Shown: positions 26,793 to 36,097, counted from the stretch's first letter. The stretch is DNA of 64,000 bases from Thalassovita mangrovi (GCF_009857745.1 NZ_WWEN01000002.1:248001-312000), one strand, 5' to 3'. Numbers and translations are program-made. Notes: generated by a model not told the origin, from the letters alone.

Positions 26793-27290
26793 ATGAAATT
26801 GCTCAACGCGCTCCGAACGGTCGAACGCACCGTGCTTGTCGCCCTCTTCCTGATCATGGTGTTTCTCTACACCGGGTCGGTCGTGACCCGTGAAATCGGC
26901 GGCACCTTCGCCAGCCGCTTCGCCTGGATCGAAGAAGCGGTGCGGATCATGAACCTGTTTCTGGTGTTCCTGGCGCTCGGGCTGGCGCTGGAGCGGGGCA
27001 AACATGTGGGCATCACCAATCTGCGTGAACATATCCCCGCCCCCTTGCGCGCGCTGCTGCTGAAAATCATCGACCTGGTCGGCCTGTGCATGAGCCTTTA
27101 CGTCGCCTGGCTGGCGCTGGATCTGGTGCAATTCGTGCTCAAGTCGGGGCAGAAATCCCCGACGCTGAAGATCCCGATGGGCTTCATCTACTTCGCCCCC
27201 GTCATCGGTTTTCTGCTGCTGGGCCTGCGCTACGGGCTGAGCCTGTTCGGCGCCATCGACCGCTACCAGACCGAAGAGGCCGCCGAATGA
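26793..27290 (+). CDS. dctQ: TRAP transporter small membrane subunit DctQ
   Basis: A 165-aa protein with four hydrophobic helices at about 15-37, 50-68, 90-112 and 128-150, as in DctQ. The second helix contains WIEEAVRIMNLFLVFLALG, a typical DctQ stretch. It is the accessory membrane subunit of the Na+-driven TRAP carrier. It overlaps dctM by 4 nt (ATGA). Confidence 0.88.
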   Translation: MKLLNALRTVERTVLVALFLIMVFLYTGSVVTREIGGTFASRFAWIEEAVRIMNLFLVFLALGLALERGKHVGITNLREHIPAPLRALLLKIIDLVGLCMSLYVAWLALDLVQFVLKSGQKSPTLKIPMGFIYFAPVIGFLLLGLRYGLSLFGAIDRYQTEEAAE

Positions 27291-28570
27291 TCCTCGCACT
27301 CATCATCCTTCTGGCCATCGTCCTGCTGGCGGCCGGCTTCGAAATGCTGCTGGTGCTGGGCCTTCCGGCGCTCGCCTACAAGGAAGCCTTCTATCCCCGC
27401 CTGCCCGACGCCGCCGTGGTGCAGAAGATCGTCGGCGGCATCGACCATTCGACGCTTCTGGCGATCCCGTTTTTCATCTTCGCCGCCAACCTGATGGGAT
27501 CGGGTCAGATCGCCCGGCAACTGATCGGCGTGGTCAAGGCGCTGGTCGGCCACACCAGGGGCGGCATGGGCCATGTCGTCGTCGGCGGCAGCATGGCCTT
27601 CGGCGCGGTTTCCGGTTCCGCCCCGGCCACCGTGGCCGCGATGGGGCGCATGGTCTATCCCGAGCTGCGCAAGGCGGGTTATTCCGACAAGTTCAGCCTT
27701 GGCCTGCTGGTGTCGTCGGCGGAAACCGCGCTGCTGATCCCTCCCTCGATCACGCTGATCGTCTATGGCTGGATCACCGGCACCTCGATTTCGAAACTCT
27801 TCGCGGGCGGTCTTGCCGTCGGGCTGGTGCTGGGGCTGGCCTTTGCGATCTATGTCCGGCTGCAGGCGGGCCGCGACGGGGTCACCCCCGGCCCGCGCCT
27901 GCCCTGGGCGGCCCGGTTCAGCGCGATCTGGGAAGCCAAATGGGCCCTCGGCATGCCGGTGATCATCCTCGGCGGCATCTATTCGGGCATCATCACGCCC
28001 ACCGAGGCGGCGGCGGTCAGCGTGCTTTACGCCATCCTGGTCGAGATGTTCGTGTTCCGCGCGCTTGATTTCAAGGGCCTGGCCAAGATCACCGAGGACA
28101 GCGCGATCAACACCTCGATCATCTTCGTGCTGCTGGCGATGGGCGGGCTGATTTCCTTCTTCGTCACGCTGGCGCAGGTGCCGAACGAAATCATCGGCTT
28201 CCTGGACGCCAGCGGCGCGGGCAAGATCACCTTCCTGATCGTGGTGAACGTGCTGTTCTTCATCGCCGGCATGTTCATCGATCCGAATTCGACCCTGCTG
28301 GTGCTGGTGCCGCCGCTTTATCCGGTGGCGCTGAGCTTCGGCATCGACCCGGTCCATTTCGGCATGCTGGTGACGCTCAATGTCAGCCTCGGGATGATCA
28401 CGCCGCCCTTCGGGCTCGATATCTTCGTCGCCTCCTCGACGTTGAACAAACCGGTGGCGGATATCATCCGCGGTGTGTGGCCCTTCGTGCTGGTGAACCT
28501 GATCGTGCTCTTGCTCATCACCTATGTGCCGCAAATCTCCCTCTTCATTCCCAAGCTGATCTACGGCTGA
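27287..28570 (+). CDS. dctM: TRAP transporter large permease subunit DctM
   Basis: A 427-aa polytopic permease of the IT superfamily with about 12 hydrophobic segments. DctM hallmarks are GSAPATVAAMG, LLIPPSITLIVYG, IITPTEAAAVSV and the C-terminal ITPPFGLDIFVA. It forms the transport channel with DctQ and accepts ligand from DctP. The start overlaps the dctQ stop; a longer reading frame upstream is only overlap with dctQ. It is followed by the pyrK-like gene after 14 nt. Confidence 0.92.
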   Translation: MILALIILLAIVLLAAGFEMLLVLGLPALAYKEAFYPRLPDAAVVQKIVGGIDHSTLLAIPFFIFAANLMGSGQIARQLIGVVKALVGHTRGGMGHVVVGGSMAFGAVSGSAPATVAAMGRMVYPELRKAGYSDKFSLGLLVSSAETALLIPPSITLIVYGWITGTSISKLFAGGLAVGLVLGLAFAIYVRLQAGRDGVTPGPRLPWAARFSAIWEAKWALGMPVIILGGIYSGIITPTEAAAVSVLYAILVEMFVFRALDFKGLAKITEDSAINTSIIFVLLAMGGLISFFVTLAQVPNEIIGFLDASGAGKITFLIVVNVLFFIAGMFIDPNSTLLVLVPPLYPVALSFGIDPVHFGMLVTLNVSLGMITPPFGLDIFVASSTLNKPVADIIRGVWPFVLVNLIVLLLITYVPQISLFIPKLIYG

Positions 28571-28584
28571 CCGAAGGCAGACAA

Positions 28585-29427
28585 ATGACCCACCTTCCGA
28601 CCATTGTGCCCGTCCCTGTTCTGCAGGGGCTGCGGCCCCGCTGTTCCGAAGCCAACTGTAAAGTGGTGTCGAACACGCCGGTGAACGGCGAATACCGGCT
28701 GCTGGTGCTGGAGGCGCCCGAGGCCATTCTCGATTGCCAGCCGGGCCAGTTCTTCCAACTGCTGTGCCCCGCCCCCGAGGGCGAACACCCGTTCCTGCGC
28801 CGCCCGATGAGCATCTATGGCTATGACAAGGCGGCGGGACGGCTGGAATTCCTCTACAAGGTCACCGGCGCGGGCACGCGCGGCCTTGCCACGCTCGCAC
28901 CGGGCGACGGGTTCAATGTGCTGGGTCCGTTGGGTCAGGGGTTTTCGATGCAGGACGACTGGCAGAACCTGATGCTGGTCGCTCGTGGCGTCGGGCTTGC
29001 CACCCTCGCGCCGCTGGCACGGATGGCGCAGGAAAAGGGGCGCAAGCTGACCGCGATCTGTTCGGCGCGCCGTCCCGATCTGGCGATGTCGGTCGATCTG
29101 TTCGAAAGCTACGGCGCCGAGGTCATCATCGTCCATGACGAGGATGGCAGCTCCGCCCCCGAAGCGCTGCGCCCGCTGATCGAGGCGCGCATTGCCGAAA
29201 CCGGCGTCGATGCCTTCTATACCTGCGGCTCCTCCCGCCTTCTGCGGCTGTTGCAGGATATCGGCGCCCGCCACGGCATCCCCGGCGAAATCGCAATGGA
29301 ACAGCAAATGGCCTGTGGCCTGGGCATGTGCCAGGCCTGCGTGCGCAATTTCCGCGTCGGCGACCGGATCATCCAGCGCCGCGTCTGCCGCGAAGGCCCG
29401 GTGTTCCCCATTTCGGAGGCCATCTGA
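28585..29427 (+). CDS. pyrK: PyrK-like dihydroorotate dehydrogenase electron-transfer subunit
   Basis: A 280-aa iron-sulfur flavoprotein. An FAD-binding RRPMSIYG is at 72-79, and the NAD-binding region starts near LVARGVGLATLAPL. The four Cys of a [2Fe-2S] cluster are at 244, 249, 252 and 268, in order C-x4-C-x2-C-x15-C. PyrK passes electrons between the FMN of PyrD class 1B and NAD(H). PyrK is uncommon in Alphaproteobacteria, which normally use membrane-bound class 2 PyrD. Placement next to a TRAP carrier suggests a dedicated uptake pathway. It is coupled to pyrD by TGATG. Confidence 0.85.
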   Translation: MTHLPTIVPVPVLQGLRPRCSEANCKVVSNTPVNGEYRLLVLEAPEAILDCQPGQFFQLLCPAPEGEHPFLRRPMSIYGYDKAAGRLEFLYKVTGAGTRGLATLAPGDGFNVLGPLGQGFSMQDDWQNLMLVARGVGLATLAPLARMAQEKGRKLTAICSARRPDLAMSVDLFESYGAEVIIVHDEDGSSAPEALRPLIEARIAETGVDAFYTCGSSRLLRLLQDIGARHGIPGEIAMEQQMACGLGMCQACVRNFRVGDRIIQRRVCREGPVFPISEAI

Positions 29428-30365
29428 TGAAAGACATGCACCCCGTCGACCTGAGCGCCCGGATCGGCGCGCTGACGCTTAAGAACCCGATCATGCCCGC
29501 CTCGGGGACCTTTTCCGAAGACCTTGCCGATGTGTTCGACCTCGACGTGCTGGGCGCGCATGTGCTCAAGACCATCATGCACGGCACCCGCAGCGGCAAT
29601 CCGACGCCACGGGTCTGCGACATGCAGGCGGGGATGATGAACGCCATCGGCATCCCCTCGAAGGGTATCGAGTATTTCCGCGACCAGACGCTGCCCTATT
29701 GGGCCGATTATCGCGCGCCTTTGGTGGTGTCGATCTCGGCGCATTCCGTCGACGAATTCGCGCGGCTTTGTGGCGAGGTCAGCCTGCCCGGCGTCACCGC
29801 GATCGAGGCCAATATTTCCTGCCCGAATATCGAGGCCGACGGCAATGCCTTCGCCATGCGCCCCGACACCACCCATGAGGTCGTGACGCGGCTGCGCGCG
29901 GAAACAGATCTGCCGCTCTGGGCCAAGCTCACCCCCAATACCGGCGAACCGGTCGAGGTGGCCCGCGCCGCCGAAGCGGCCGGTGCCGATGCTCTGATCG
30001 TCGCCAACACCCTGCTTGGCATGTCCATCGACATCGCCACCCGCCGCCCGCGCCTGGGCAATGTCATGGGCGGCATGTCGGGCCCGGCGATCAAGCCCAT
30101 CGCGCTACGCATGACCTATCAATGCGCCCGGGCCTGCGACATCCCGGTGATCGGTTGCGGCGGGATTGCGACGCTCGACGACGTGATCGAATTCCTCATC
30201 GCGGGAGCAAGCGCCGTTCAGGTCGGCACCGCGACCTTCCAGTCCCCCACCGTGATGGCGCGGCTGATCGCCGAGCTGGCCGACTGGATGGCGGCGCAGG
30301 GCATCGGATCGCTTGAGGAAATCATCGGCACGATCGAAGCCCCCGAGGCCGGGACATGCATATGA
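29427..30365 (+). CDS. pyrD: Dihydroorotate dehydrogenase, class 1B catalytic subunit
   Basis: A 312-aa TIM-barrel FMN enzyme interconverting dihydroorotate and orotate. The class 1 catalytic Cys is present (Cys132 in NISCPN). Other family blocks are LKNPIMPASGTF near the start, KLTPNT, and the phosphate-binding GCGGIATLDDVIEFLIAGASAVQVGTA. Length is typical of PyrDB. It pairs with the PyrK-like subunit immediately upstream. The physiological direction cannot be read from sequence. Confidence 0.9.
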   Translation: MKDMHPVDLSARIGALTLKNPIMPASGTFSEDLADVFDLDVLGAHVLKTIMHGTRSGNPTPRVCDMQAGMMNAIGIPSKGIEYFRDQTLPYWADYRAPLVVSISAHSVDEFARLCGEVSLPGVTAIEANISCPNIEADGNAFAMRPDTTHEVVTRLRAETDLPLWAKLTPNTGEPVEVARAAEAAGADALIVANTLLGMSIDIATRRPRLGNVMGGMSGPAIKPIALRMTYQCARACDIPVIGCGGIATLDDVIEFLIAGASAVQVGTATFQSPTVMARLIAELADWMAAQGIGSLEEIIGTIEAPEAGTCI

Positions 30366-31627
30366 AACACCACCGCACAGAGGACCTCGCCACCCTGGCG
30401 GCGCGGATGTTCGAAGACATCCGCGCCCTGTCCGCCGATGCCGCCGGGGTCAGCCGCCCGGCCTTTTCCGACAAGGAAAGCGAAACGCTGGCCTATCTGG
30501 CGGAACGCGCCCGCGCCGAAGGCCTGTCCGTCAGCGAAGACGCGGGGCGCAACCTGCTGTTTTCCCTGCCGGAACACGAAAGCGCCGACAGGTTTACCGT
30601 GATCGGCAGCCATGTGGACAGCGTGCCGATGGGGGGGAATTACGACGGGCTGGCCGGGGTGATCGCCGGGCTGATCGTGCTGATCTCCGCCCGGCGCGGC
30701 CTGCGCGCCCTGCCCCGCCCGGTCAAGGCCCTGGCCATGCGCGGCGAGGAAAGCGCGTGGTTCGGCGCCTGCTATATCGGATCGAAACTGCTGACCGGCA
30801 GCCTGCCCGAGGGCGAATTCAACGCCGCGCATAAAGGCGACGCGCGGCCGCTGAGCGCGCATCTGGAAACGCTTGGCATCGACACCGCAGCGGTCAAGGC
30901 CCGCCAGCCCCTGTGCGATCTGGACCGGATCGAGGCCTATCTCGAACTGCATATCGAACAGGGCCCGCTGCTGGTCGAACGCAACATCCCCGCCGCCGTC
31001 GTTACCGGCATTCGCGGCAATTTCCGTTACCGCGACATCCATTGCATCGGTCAGGCCGGGCATTCCGGCGCCGTGCCCCGCGCCTATCGCCACGACCCGG
31101 TGCTGGCCTTTGCCGAACTGATGCACCGGCTTGACGGCACGTGGCAGCACCTGCTGCACACCGGCAAGGATCTTGTGCTGACCTCCGGCGTTGTCGGCAC
31201 CGATCCGGCGCGCCACGCGATTGCCCGCATCCCCGACGAGATCGCCTTTTCCCTCGACATTCGGTCACAGGATGCCGCCACGCTCGACCAGATGCAGGCC
31301 TATCTAAGGGACGAGATGACCGATATCGGCCGCAGCCGCGGCGTGCGGTTCGATCCCGGCCCGGCGGTGGCCGTCGCGCCCGCGCTGATGGACCCGGACC
31401 TGGTCGGCGGCCTGGAACGGGCCATGGCGGCGGTCACCGGCGATGCCTTTTCCATGGCCTCGGGCGGTGGCCATGACGCGGCGGTGTTCGCCCAGGCGGG
31501 CGTGCCCTCCGGCATGGTCTTCGTGCGCAACCGCAACGGGTCGCACAACCCCGACGAGGCGATGGAAATCGCCGATTTCATGGTGGGCGTGGATATCCTT
31601 TCCACATATATGGAGGCCAGACCATGA
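30356..31627 (+). CDS. M20-family amidase/N-carbamoyl amino acid hydrolase
   Basis: A 423-aa zinc-dependent amidohydrolase of the hydantoinase/carbamoylase branch of peptidase M20. It shows GSHVDSVPMGGNYDG (metal ligands His86 and Asp97), RGEESAWFG with adjacent Glu131/Glu132, the dimer-lid motif ELHIEQGP, SGGGHDAA and the C-terminal NGSHNPDE. Known substrates of the branch are N-carbamoyl amino acids and ureido compounds. Beside pyrKD and pyrE, ureidosuccinate (N-carbamoyl-aspartate) is an attractive substrate, though inferred only. ATG 30356 fits the GAGG ribosome site; ATG 30362 overlapping the pyrD stop is the alternative. Confidence 0.86.
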   Translation: MHMKHHRTEDLATLAARMFEDIRALSADAAGVSRPAFSDKESETLAYLAERARAEGLSVSEDAGRNLLFSLPEHESADRFTVIGSHVDSVPMGGNYDGLAGVIAGLIVLISARRGLRALPRPVKALAMRGEESAWFGACYIGSKLLTGSLPEGEFNAAHKGDARPLSAHLETLGIDTAAVKARQPLCDLDRIEAYLELHIEQGPLLVERNIPAAVVTGIRGNFRYRDIHCIGQAGHSGAVPRAYRHDPVLAFAELMHRLDGTWQHLLHTGKDLVLTSGVVGTDPARHAIARIPDEIAFSLDIRSQDAATLDQMQAYLRDEMTDIGRSRGVRFDPGPAVAVAPALMDPDLVGGLERAMAAVTGDAFSMASGGGHDAAVFAQAGVPSGMVFVRNRNGSHNPDEAMEIADFMVGVDILSTYMEARP

Positions 31628-31641
31628 AGGAGCCTCTTGCC

Positions 31642-32334
31642 ATGCCGCTCAGCGCGCAGACCCGCGCCGATTTCGCCCGCCGCACCGCGCTTGCCCTGCT
31701 CGACATTCACGCGGTGGAGGTCGCCGGAGAGCGGCCCTTCATCCTGTCCTCCGGCGTGGCGAGCCCGGTTTACATCAATGTGCGCAAGGTCATTTCCTTT
31801 CCGGCCATCCGCGAGGAACTCATGGGCTTTGCCTCCCGGGTGATCGAGGCCGAAATCGGGCATGACCGGATCGATGCGATCGCAGGGGCCGAAACCGCCG
31901 GCATCCCCTTTGCCGCCTGGATCGCCGCCAGCACCGGCCTGCCGCTGCAATATGTCCGCAAACGGGCGCAGGGGTTCGGCCCCGAAGCCCATATCGAAGG
32001 GGTCTGGGAACCCGGCCAGCGCGTTCTGCTGGTCGAGGACCTGACCACCGACGGCGCTTCGAAACTGCGGTTCTGCGAGGCGCTGCGCGCGGCGGGGCTG
32101 GTGGTGAACGACGTCTTCATGCTGTTCCAGTACGACATCTTCCCGCAGACCCGCGCGGCGATGCAGCGCTCGGACATTCGGCTGCATGCGCTGGCCACCT
32201 GGAAGGACATTCTCGATGTCGCTCAGGCGCATGACCGTTTCACCCCCGAAAACCGCGCCACCATCGCCGCGTTTTTACACGATCCACTGGCCTGGTCGGC
32301 CGCCCATGGCGGCGCGCGAAGCCTCGCTTTCTAA
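31642..32334 (+). CDS. pyrE: Orotate phosphoribosyltransferase
   Basis: A 230-aa type I PRTase. The PRPP-binding signature VLLVEDLTTDGAS is at 128-140. PFILSSGVASPVYINVRK provides the orotate-side residues, and QYVRKRAQGFG the catalytic-loop Lys/Arg region. It converts orotate plus PRPP to OMP. ATG 31642 is preferred because AAGGAG lies 9 nt before it; ATG 31624, overlapping the hydrolase stop, would add 6 residues. Being placed after the TRAP-pyrKD-hydrolase genes suggests use for salvage of imported orotate. No pyrF or dihydroorotase is in the window. Confidence 0.9.
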   Translation: MPLSAQTRADFARRTALALLDIHAVEVAGERPFILSSGVASPVYINVRKVISFPAIREELMGFASRVIEAEIGHDRIDAIAGAETAGIPFAAWIAASTGLPLQYVRKRAQGFGPEAHIEGVWEPGQRVLLVEDLTTDGASKLRFCEALRAAGLVVNDVFMLFQYDIFPQTRAAMQRSDIRLHALATWKDILDVAQAHDRFTPENRATIAAFLHDPLAWSAAHGGARSLAF

Positions 32335-32350
32335 CTTCAAGGAGACGTCC

Positions 32351-32668
32351 ATGTTTACCTTCCTTATCGATCTGATCACCGAAAAAGGCCGTGGCATCCA
32401 CGCCTATGCCGCCGTTTCCAAGGCCGCGTTCGAACATGTCCTGCTGGAACCGGATCACGCGGCGGCCTTCTATTTCCTCGCCACGAGTGCGGAAAACTTC
32501 GTCGATCAGCATGAACGCCAGCCGCTTTCGAGCGAGGAGCTGGAACAAAACTTCAAGGTCTTCCAGGCTGAAATTCAGGCATTGGAAGACGCCGCCCAGG
32601 ACACACCGGCCAATCGTCTGGCAATGCTGAACAAACTCGTGGAAACGCGGATCAAGCAGTCCCGCTGA
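32351..32668 (+). CDS. Small helical protein of unknown function at end of pyr operon
   Basis: A 105-aa acidic, mostly helical soluble protein without signal peptide. A good ribosome site (CAAGGAGACGTCC then ATG) and 16-nt spacing to pyrE mark it as the last gene of this operon. It has the sequence AAFYFLATSAENFVDQHE and an ELEQNFKVFQ helix. No recognisable domain is seen. Its close linkage makes a regulatory or accessory role in the pathway possible. Confidence 0.62.
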   Translation: MFTFLIDLITEKGRGIHAYAAVSKAAFEHVLLEPDHAAAFYFLATSAENFVDQHERQPLSSEELEQNFKVFQAEIQALEDAAQDTPANRLAMLNKLVETRIKQSR

Positions 32669-32791
32669 GAAAAGTCCCTGGTTGCGCCCCCGGGCCCCGG
32701 TCGATGGCGGGGCGCAGCACAGCATCGCCCCGATGATCGGATAGAGCGAACACGATCTGCCGGCCCGATGCCCGCAAAGGCGGCGGGCGTG

Positions 32792-34363
32792 TCACTCCGA
32801 CGTCGTCATGCCAAGCCGGGCAAGGACGCGCCGTTCCACGACAACCACGATCTGGAAGAACACGACCGACAGGATCACCGAAACGGCGGCGACCGACCAG
32901 ATCATGCCGTAATCCAGATAACCGCGCGACTGGTTGAGCAGGTTGCCGATGCCGCGCCCGGTCGCCAGCCATTCGGCGATCATCACGCCCAGAAGCGCGC
33001 GCGGCACGGTCAGCCGGGTCGCGGCGAACAGGTAGGGCAAAGAGGCCGGGATGGTGACCAGCCGCAGCTCCTGCCAGCGGCTGCCGCCATAGACGCGCGG
33101 CAGTTCCTCGGCGCTGCGCGGCACCAGCGAAATCCCCTGCGCGAGCGTGACGAAGGCCGGGAAGAAGGTCACCGAGATCGTGATCCACAGCGTCAGCGAC
33201 GTGCCGCGCCCGAGGATCAGCACCAGAAGCGGCGTCAGCGCCACCAGCGGCATGGTCTGGGTGACAAGAGCGATGGGCATGAAGGCCTGCGTCGCCCTTG
33301 GGCTCAGCTTGGTCCCGATCGCCAGCAGAAAGGCAAAGCCGAGCCCCGCCGCCATCCCGGCAAAGGTGATCGGCAGGGTCTGTCCGAGCGCGGCAAGCAG
33401 CTTGGCCTGCGCGGTGGACGAGGCGGGGGACAGGAACAGATAGGTGAACACGTCAACGGGCGTCTTGGCGATCATGGCGGGGGCGCCGCTCAGCCGGATC
33501 AGCGCCCACCAGATCGTGAAAGGCAGGGTGATGGCCACCAGGGCGACCGCGATCCGTTCCGCGACATGTCCCGGCCGGGGTTGCCCGGCGGGTACGGCGG
33601 TGTTCAGGGTAACGGCCTTGGTCGCGCCCAGCATCCGGTGCGACAGCACAGCGAAACCCGCATAGCTCAGCCCGGCAATGACCGTCGCGACCAGCCCGAT
33701 CCCCCAAAGCCGGTCCGGTTCCGCCCGGCCCAGCGAGCCCAGCAGATAGGTGCCCAGCCCCCAGCGGCCGCCGCCGCCGAATTCGGCCAGGATCGCCCCG
33801 AGCACCGCATTGGGGGCGGCCACCCGCAGACCGGCCAGGATCGACGGCACCGCGCTGCGCAATTGCACCAGGCGCAGTACCTTCCAGCGCGTGCCGCCAT
33901 AGGCGCGGATCACGTCCTGCGCCCGGCTGTCGGCCTGCGAAATCCCGATCACCGTCGCCGTCATGGTGACGAAATAGACCCCGAGCGCCGCCAGCGTGAT
34001 CCGCGGCGCCATGCCCGACAGGGTCAGCGCCAGAATGGGGGCGATGGCAATGGGCGGCAGGGCGAAAGCCGCGATGTTGATGCCGCGAAACAGCCGCAGC
34101 ATCAGCGGAGACATGGCAAACAGGATGCCGCCCGCAATCGCCACGACATTGCCGATCACGAACCCCAAGGCCGAGGCCCAAAGCGTCGCGCCGATATGGC
34201 GGGGATAATCCGCGCGATCCTGCCACAGCCGGATCAGGATGTCGCTGGGCGGCGGCAAGGCCCCACCAGCGACAATCCCAAGCTGCCCGACCAGTTCCCA
34301 GACCAGCAGCAGGATGACGGCGTTGCGCAATCCGGCGTGGCGCCCAGCCCCTTCACCCGCCAT
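32792..34363 (-). CDS. ABC transporter permease, fused double SsuC/ThiX-type domains
   Basis: A 523-aa membrane protein with two tandem binding-protein-dependent permease domains (about 15-270 and 290-520). Each has its own EAA-type cytoplasmic loop: AYGGTRWKVLRLVQL in the first half and VYGGSRWQELRLVTIP in the second. Most nitrate/taurine/thiamine-precursor importers use a homodimer of a ~260-aa permease; here both halves are on one chain. It overlaps the ATPase gene by 11 nt. It is likely the last gene of a leftward operon (cyclo-ligase-like, binding protein, ATPase, permease). Confidence 0.85.
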   Translation of the reverse strand: MAGEGAGRHAGLRNAVILLLVWELVGQLGIVAGGALPPPSDILIRLWQDRADYPRHIGATLWASALGFVIGNVVAIAGGILFAMSPLMLRLFRGINIAAFALPPIAIAPILALTLSGMAPRITLAALGVYFVTMTATVIGISQADSRAQDVIRAYGGTRWKVLRLVQLRSAVPSILAGLRVAAPNAVLGAILAEFGGGGRWGLGTYLLGSLGRAEPDRLWGIGLVATVIAGLSYAGFAVLSHRMLGATKAVTLNTAVPAGQPRPGHVAERIAVALVAITLPFTIWWALIRLSGAPAMIAKTPVDVFTYLFLSPASSTAQAKLLAALGQTLPITFAGMAAGLGFAFLLAIGTKLSPRATQAFMPIALVTQTMPLVALTPLLVLILGRGTSLTLWITISVTFFPAFVTLAQGISLVPRSAEELPRVYGGSRWQELRLVTIPASLPYLFAATRLTVPRALLGVMIAEWLATGRGIGNLLNQSRGYLDYGMIWSVAAVSVILSVVFFQIVVVVERRVLARLGMTTSE

Positions 34364-35123
34364 GCAAGACCTCGGCGATATTGTCGCACACCTCATGGAA
34401 CACCAGATCCGAAAACAGCGACGGATCGCGCGGACGGTCGAAGGGCACGTCGACGATATCCACGATGCGCCCCGGGTCGGCATGCATCACCACCACGCGG
34501 TCGGACAGGAAAACGGCCTCGTCGATGCCGTGGGTGACCAGCAGCGCGGTCGATCCGGTGTCGGCCCAGATCCGCTGCAGTTCCACATTCATCTGGCGGC
34601 GCAGGATCTGGTCCAGCGCGCCGAAGGGTTCATCCATGAACAGGACCTGCGGATGGGTCACCAGCGCCCGCGCGATGGCCACGCGTTGCCGCATGCCGCC
34701 GGACAATTCGCCCGGCAGGGAATTTTCGTACCCGCTCAGCCCGACCAGCTCGATCATCGCCTGCACCTGATCCCGTTCGCGGGCCGGTTTGCGCCCCAGC
34801 ACCTCGAGCGGCACCTCGACATTGCGCTTCACGCTGCGCCAGGGCAGCAGGGCCGCGTCCTGGAACGCGACCCCGGTAACACCGTCCTTGGCGGCATCAA
34901 GCGGCGCCTCGCCCGCGATGCGCACCGCGCCCGAATTGGCCGTTTCCAGCCCCAGGGCGATGCGCATCACGGTCGATTTCCCGCATCCCGACGGCCCGAT
35001 GATCGAGGTGAAGGACCCCGCCGGGCAGGACAGCGTCACATCGCGCAACGCCTCCACCACCTTGCCCCGCCCGGTGAATGTCTTGCTGACCCCGGAAAGG
35101 GTGATCCCGTCTGGCTGTGTCAT
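34353..35123 (-). CDS. ABC transporter ATP-binding protein (SsuB/ThiZ-like)
   Basis: A 256-aa ATPase with Walker A GPSGCGKST (about 43-51), a Q-loop (AFQDAALLPW), signature LSGGMRQRVAIARAL, Walker B VLFMDEPFGALD and H-loop VTHGIDEA. The group resembles those energising nitrate/sulfonate/taurine-type importers. Its start overlaps the stop of the binding-protein gene (shared base 35123). It is the partner of the fused permease. Confidence 0.92.
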   Translation of the reverse strand: MTQPDGITLSGVSKTFTGRGKVVEALRDVTLSCPAGSFTSIIGPSGCGKSTVMRIALGLETANSGAVRIAGEAPLDAAKDGVTGVAFQDAALLPWRSVKRNVEVPLEVLGRKPARERDQVQAMIELVGLSGYENSLPGELSGGMRQRVAIARALVTHPQVLFMDEPFGALDQILRRQMNVELQRIWADTGSTALLVTHGIDEAVFLSDRVVVMHADPGRIVDIVDVPFDRPRDPSLFSDLVFHEVCDNIAEVLHGG

Positions 35124-36097
35124 CAAATCTCCGCAAGAAGTGACGTGTCGAACATATCGGCGCTGCCGACGATCCCCACCTCGCCAAGCGCGCTCAGGCA
35201 TTTTTCGATGCCGTCGCCGGTCAGGGCGAAATAGCCTTCCGCGCTTTCCATCAGCGGTTTCTGTGCCGCATTGAAATAGAGCTCGTTCTCGATCGACCGG
35301 CCGGTGCCCGCGAAATGGGTTTCGGCGAATTTCGGCGGCCAGACGGACGGGTCGGCCAGGTTTTCCGCCCAGGCCTTGCGCGACGCGGCCAGCCAGGCCA
35401 CCAGCAGATCGCGTTTTTCCGCCAGCACCTGTTCGGTCACCACGACGGTATCGTTGTAGATCGTATAGCCGAAATCATAGAGCAGGAAGGACGTCGCATC
35501 CTCGCCCGCCTGCTTGATCGTGAACGGCACGTTGGTGGTGAAGTCGAGGCTGGCGTCGATTTCGCCCTTGACCAGCGGCGTCGGGTCATAGGCGTAGGGC
35601 ACGATATTGACCTGCGACGGATCGATGCCGTTCATCTTCAGCATCGCTTCGACCGAGATCACGTTGACCGGCGGCACCGCCAGGGTCTTGCCGATCAGGT
35701 CCTTGGGTTCGTTGATCGGGTTCTTCGCCAGCGATACGATGCCGATCGGGTTCTTCTGGTATTGCGCCCCGATGATCTTGAACGGCGCGCCTTGTTCGGT
35801 GATCGCCTTGATCGTGGTGTCGGGGGTGGTCAGGGCCAGATCGGCACGCCCCGCGATGATGGTGCTTTCGGGGATCACGTCGGGGCCGCCCGACAGGTAT
35901 TCCAGATCAAGGCCAGCGTCAGTGAAATAGCCCCGATCCAGGCCCAGGAAATAACCGGCGAATTCCGCATCGTTGATCCAGGCGGCCTGCATGGTCAGCG
36001 GGCTGGTCGCGGCATGGGCGCGATATGGCAGGGCGGAGGCGGCAAGCCCCGCGGCGGCGGTGCTCAGGAACTGACGGCGGTTGAGCGAAGCAATCAT
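35123..36097 (-). CDS. ABC transporter substrate-binding protein, NMT1/THI5-like
   Basis: A 324-aa periplasmic binding protein with a Tat-type signal: RRQFLSTAAAG at residues 7-17, then a hydrophobic Ala-rich stretch ending AHA. The core begins LTMQAAWINDAEFAGYFLGLDRGYF, close to NMT1/THI5-like pyrimidine-precursor-binding proteins, and continues with GRADLALTTPDT. Candidate ligands are pyrimidine, riboflavin or thiamine precursors; nothing in the sequence decides. The Tat signal suggests export in a folded state. Confidence 0.86.
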   Translation of the reverse strand: MIASLNRRQFLSTAAAGLAASALPYRAHAATSPLTMQAAWINDAEFAGYFLGLDRGYFTDAGLDLEYLSGGPDVIPESTIIAGRADLALTTPDTTIKAITEQGAPFKIIGAQYQKNPIGIVSLAKNPINEPKDLIGKTLAVPPVNVISVEAMLKMNGIDPSQVNIVPYAYDPTPLVKGEIDASLDFTTNVPFTIKQAGEDATSFLLYDFGYTIYNDTVVVTEQVLAEKRDLLVAWLAASRKAWAENLADPSVWPPKFAETHFAGTGRSIENELYFNAAQKPLMESAEGYFALTGDGIEKCLSALGEVGIVGSADMFDTSLLAEI

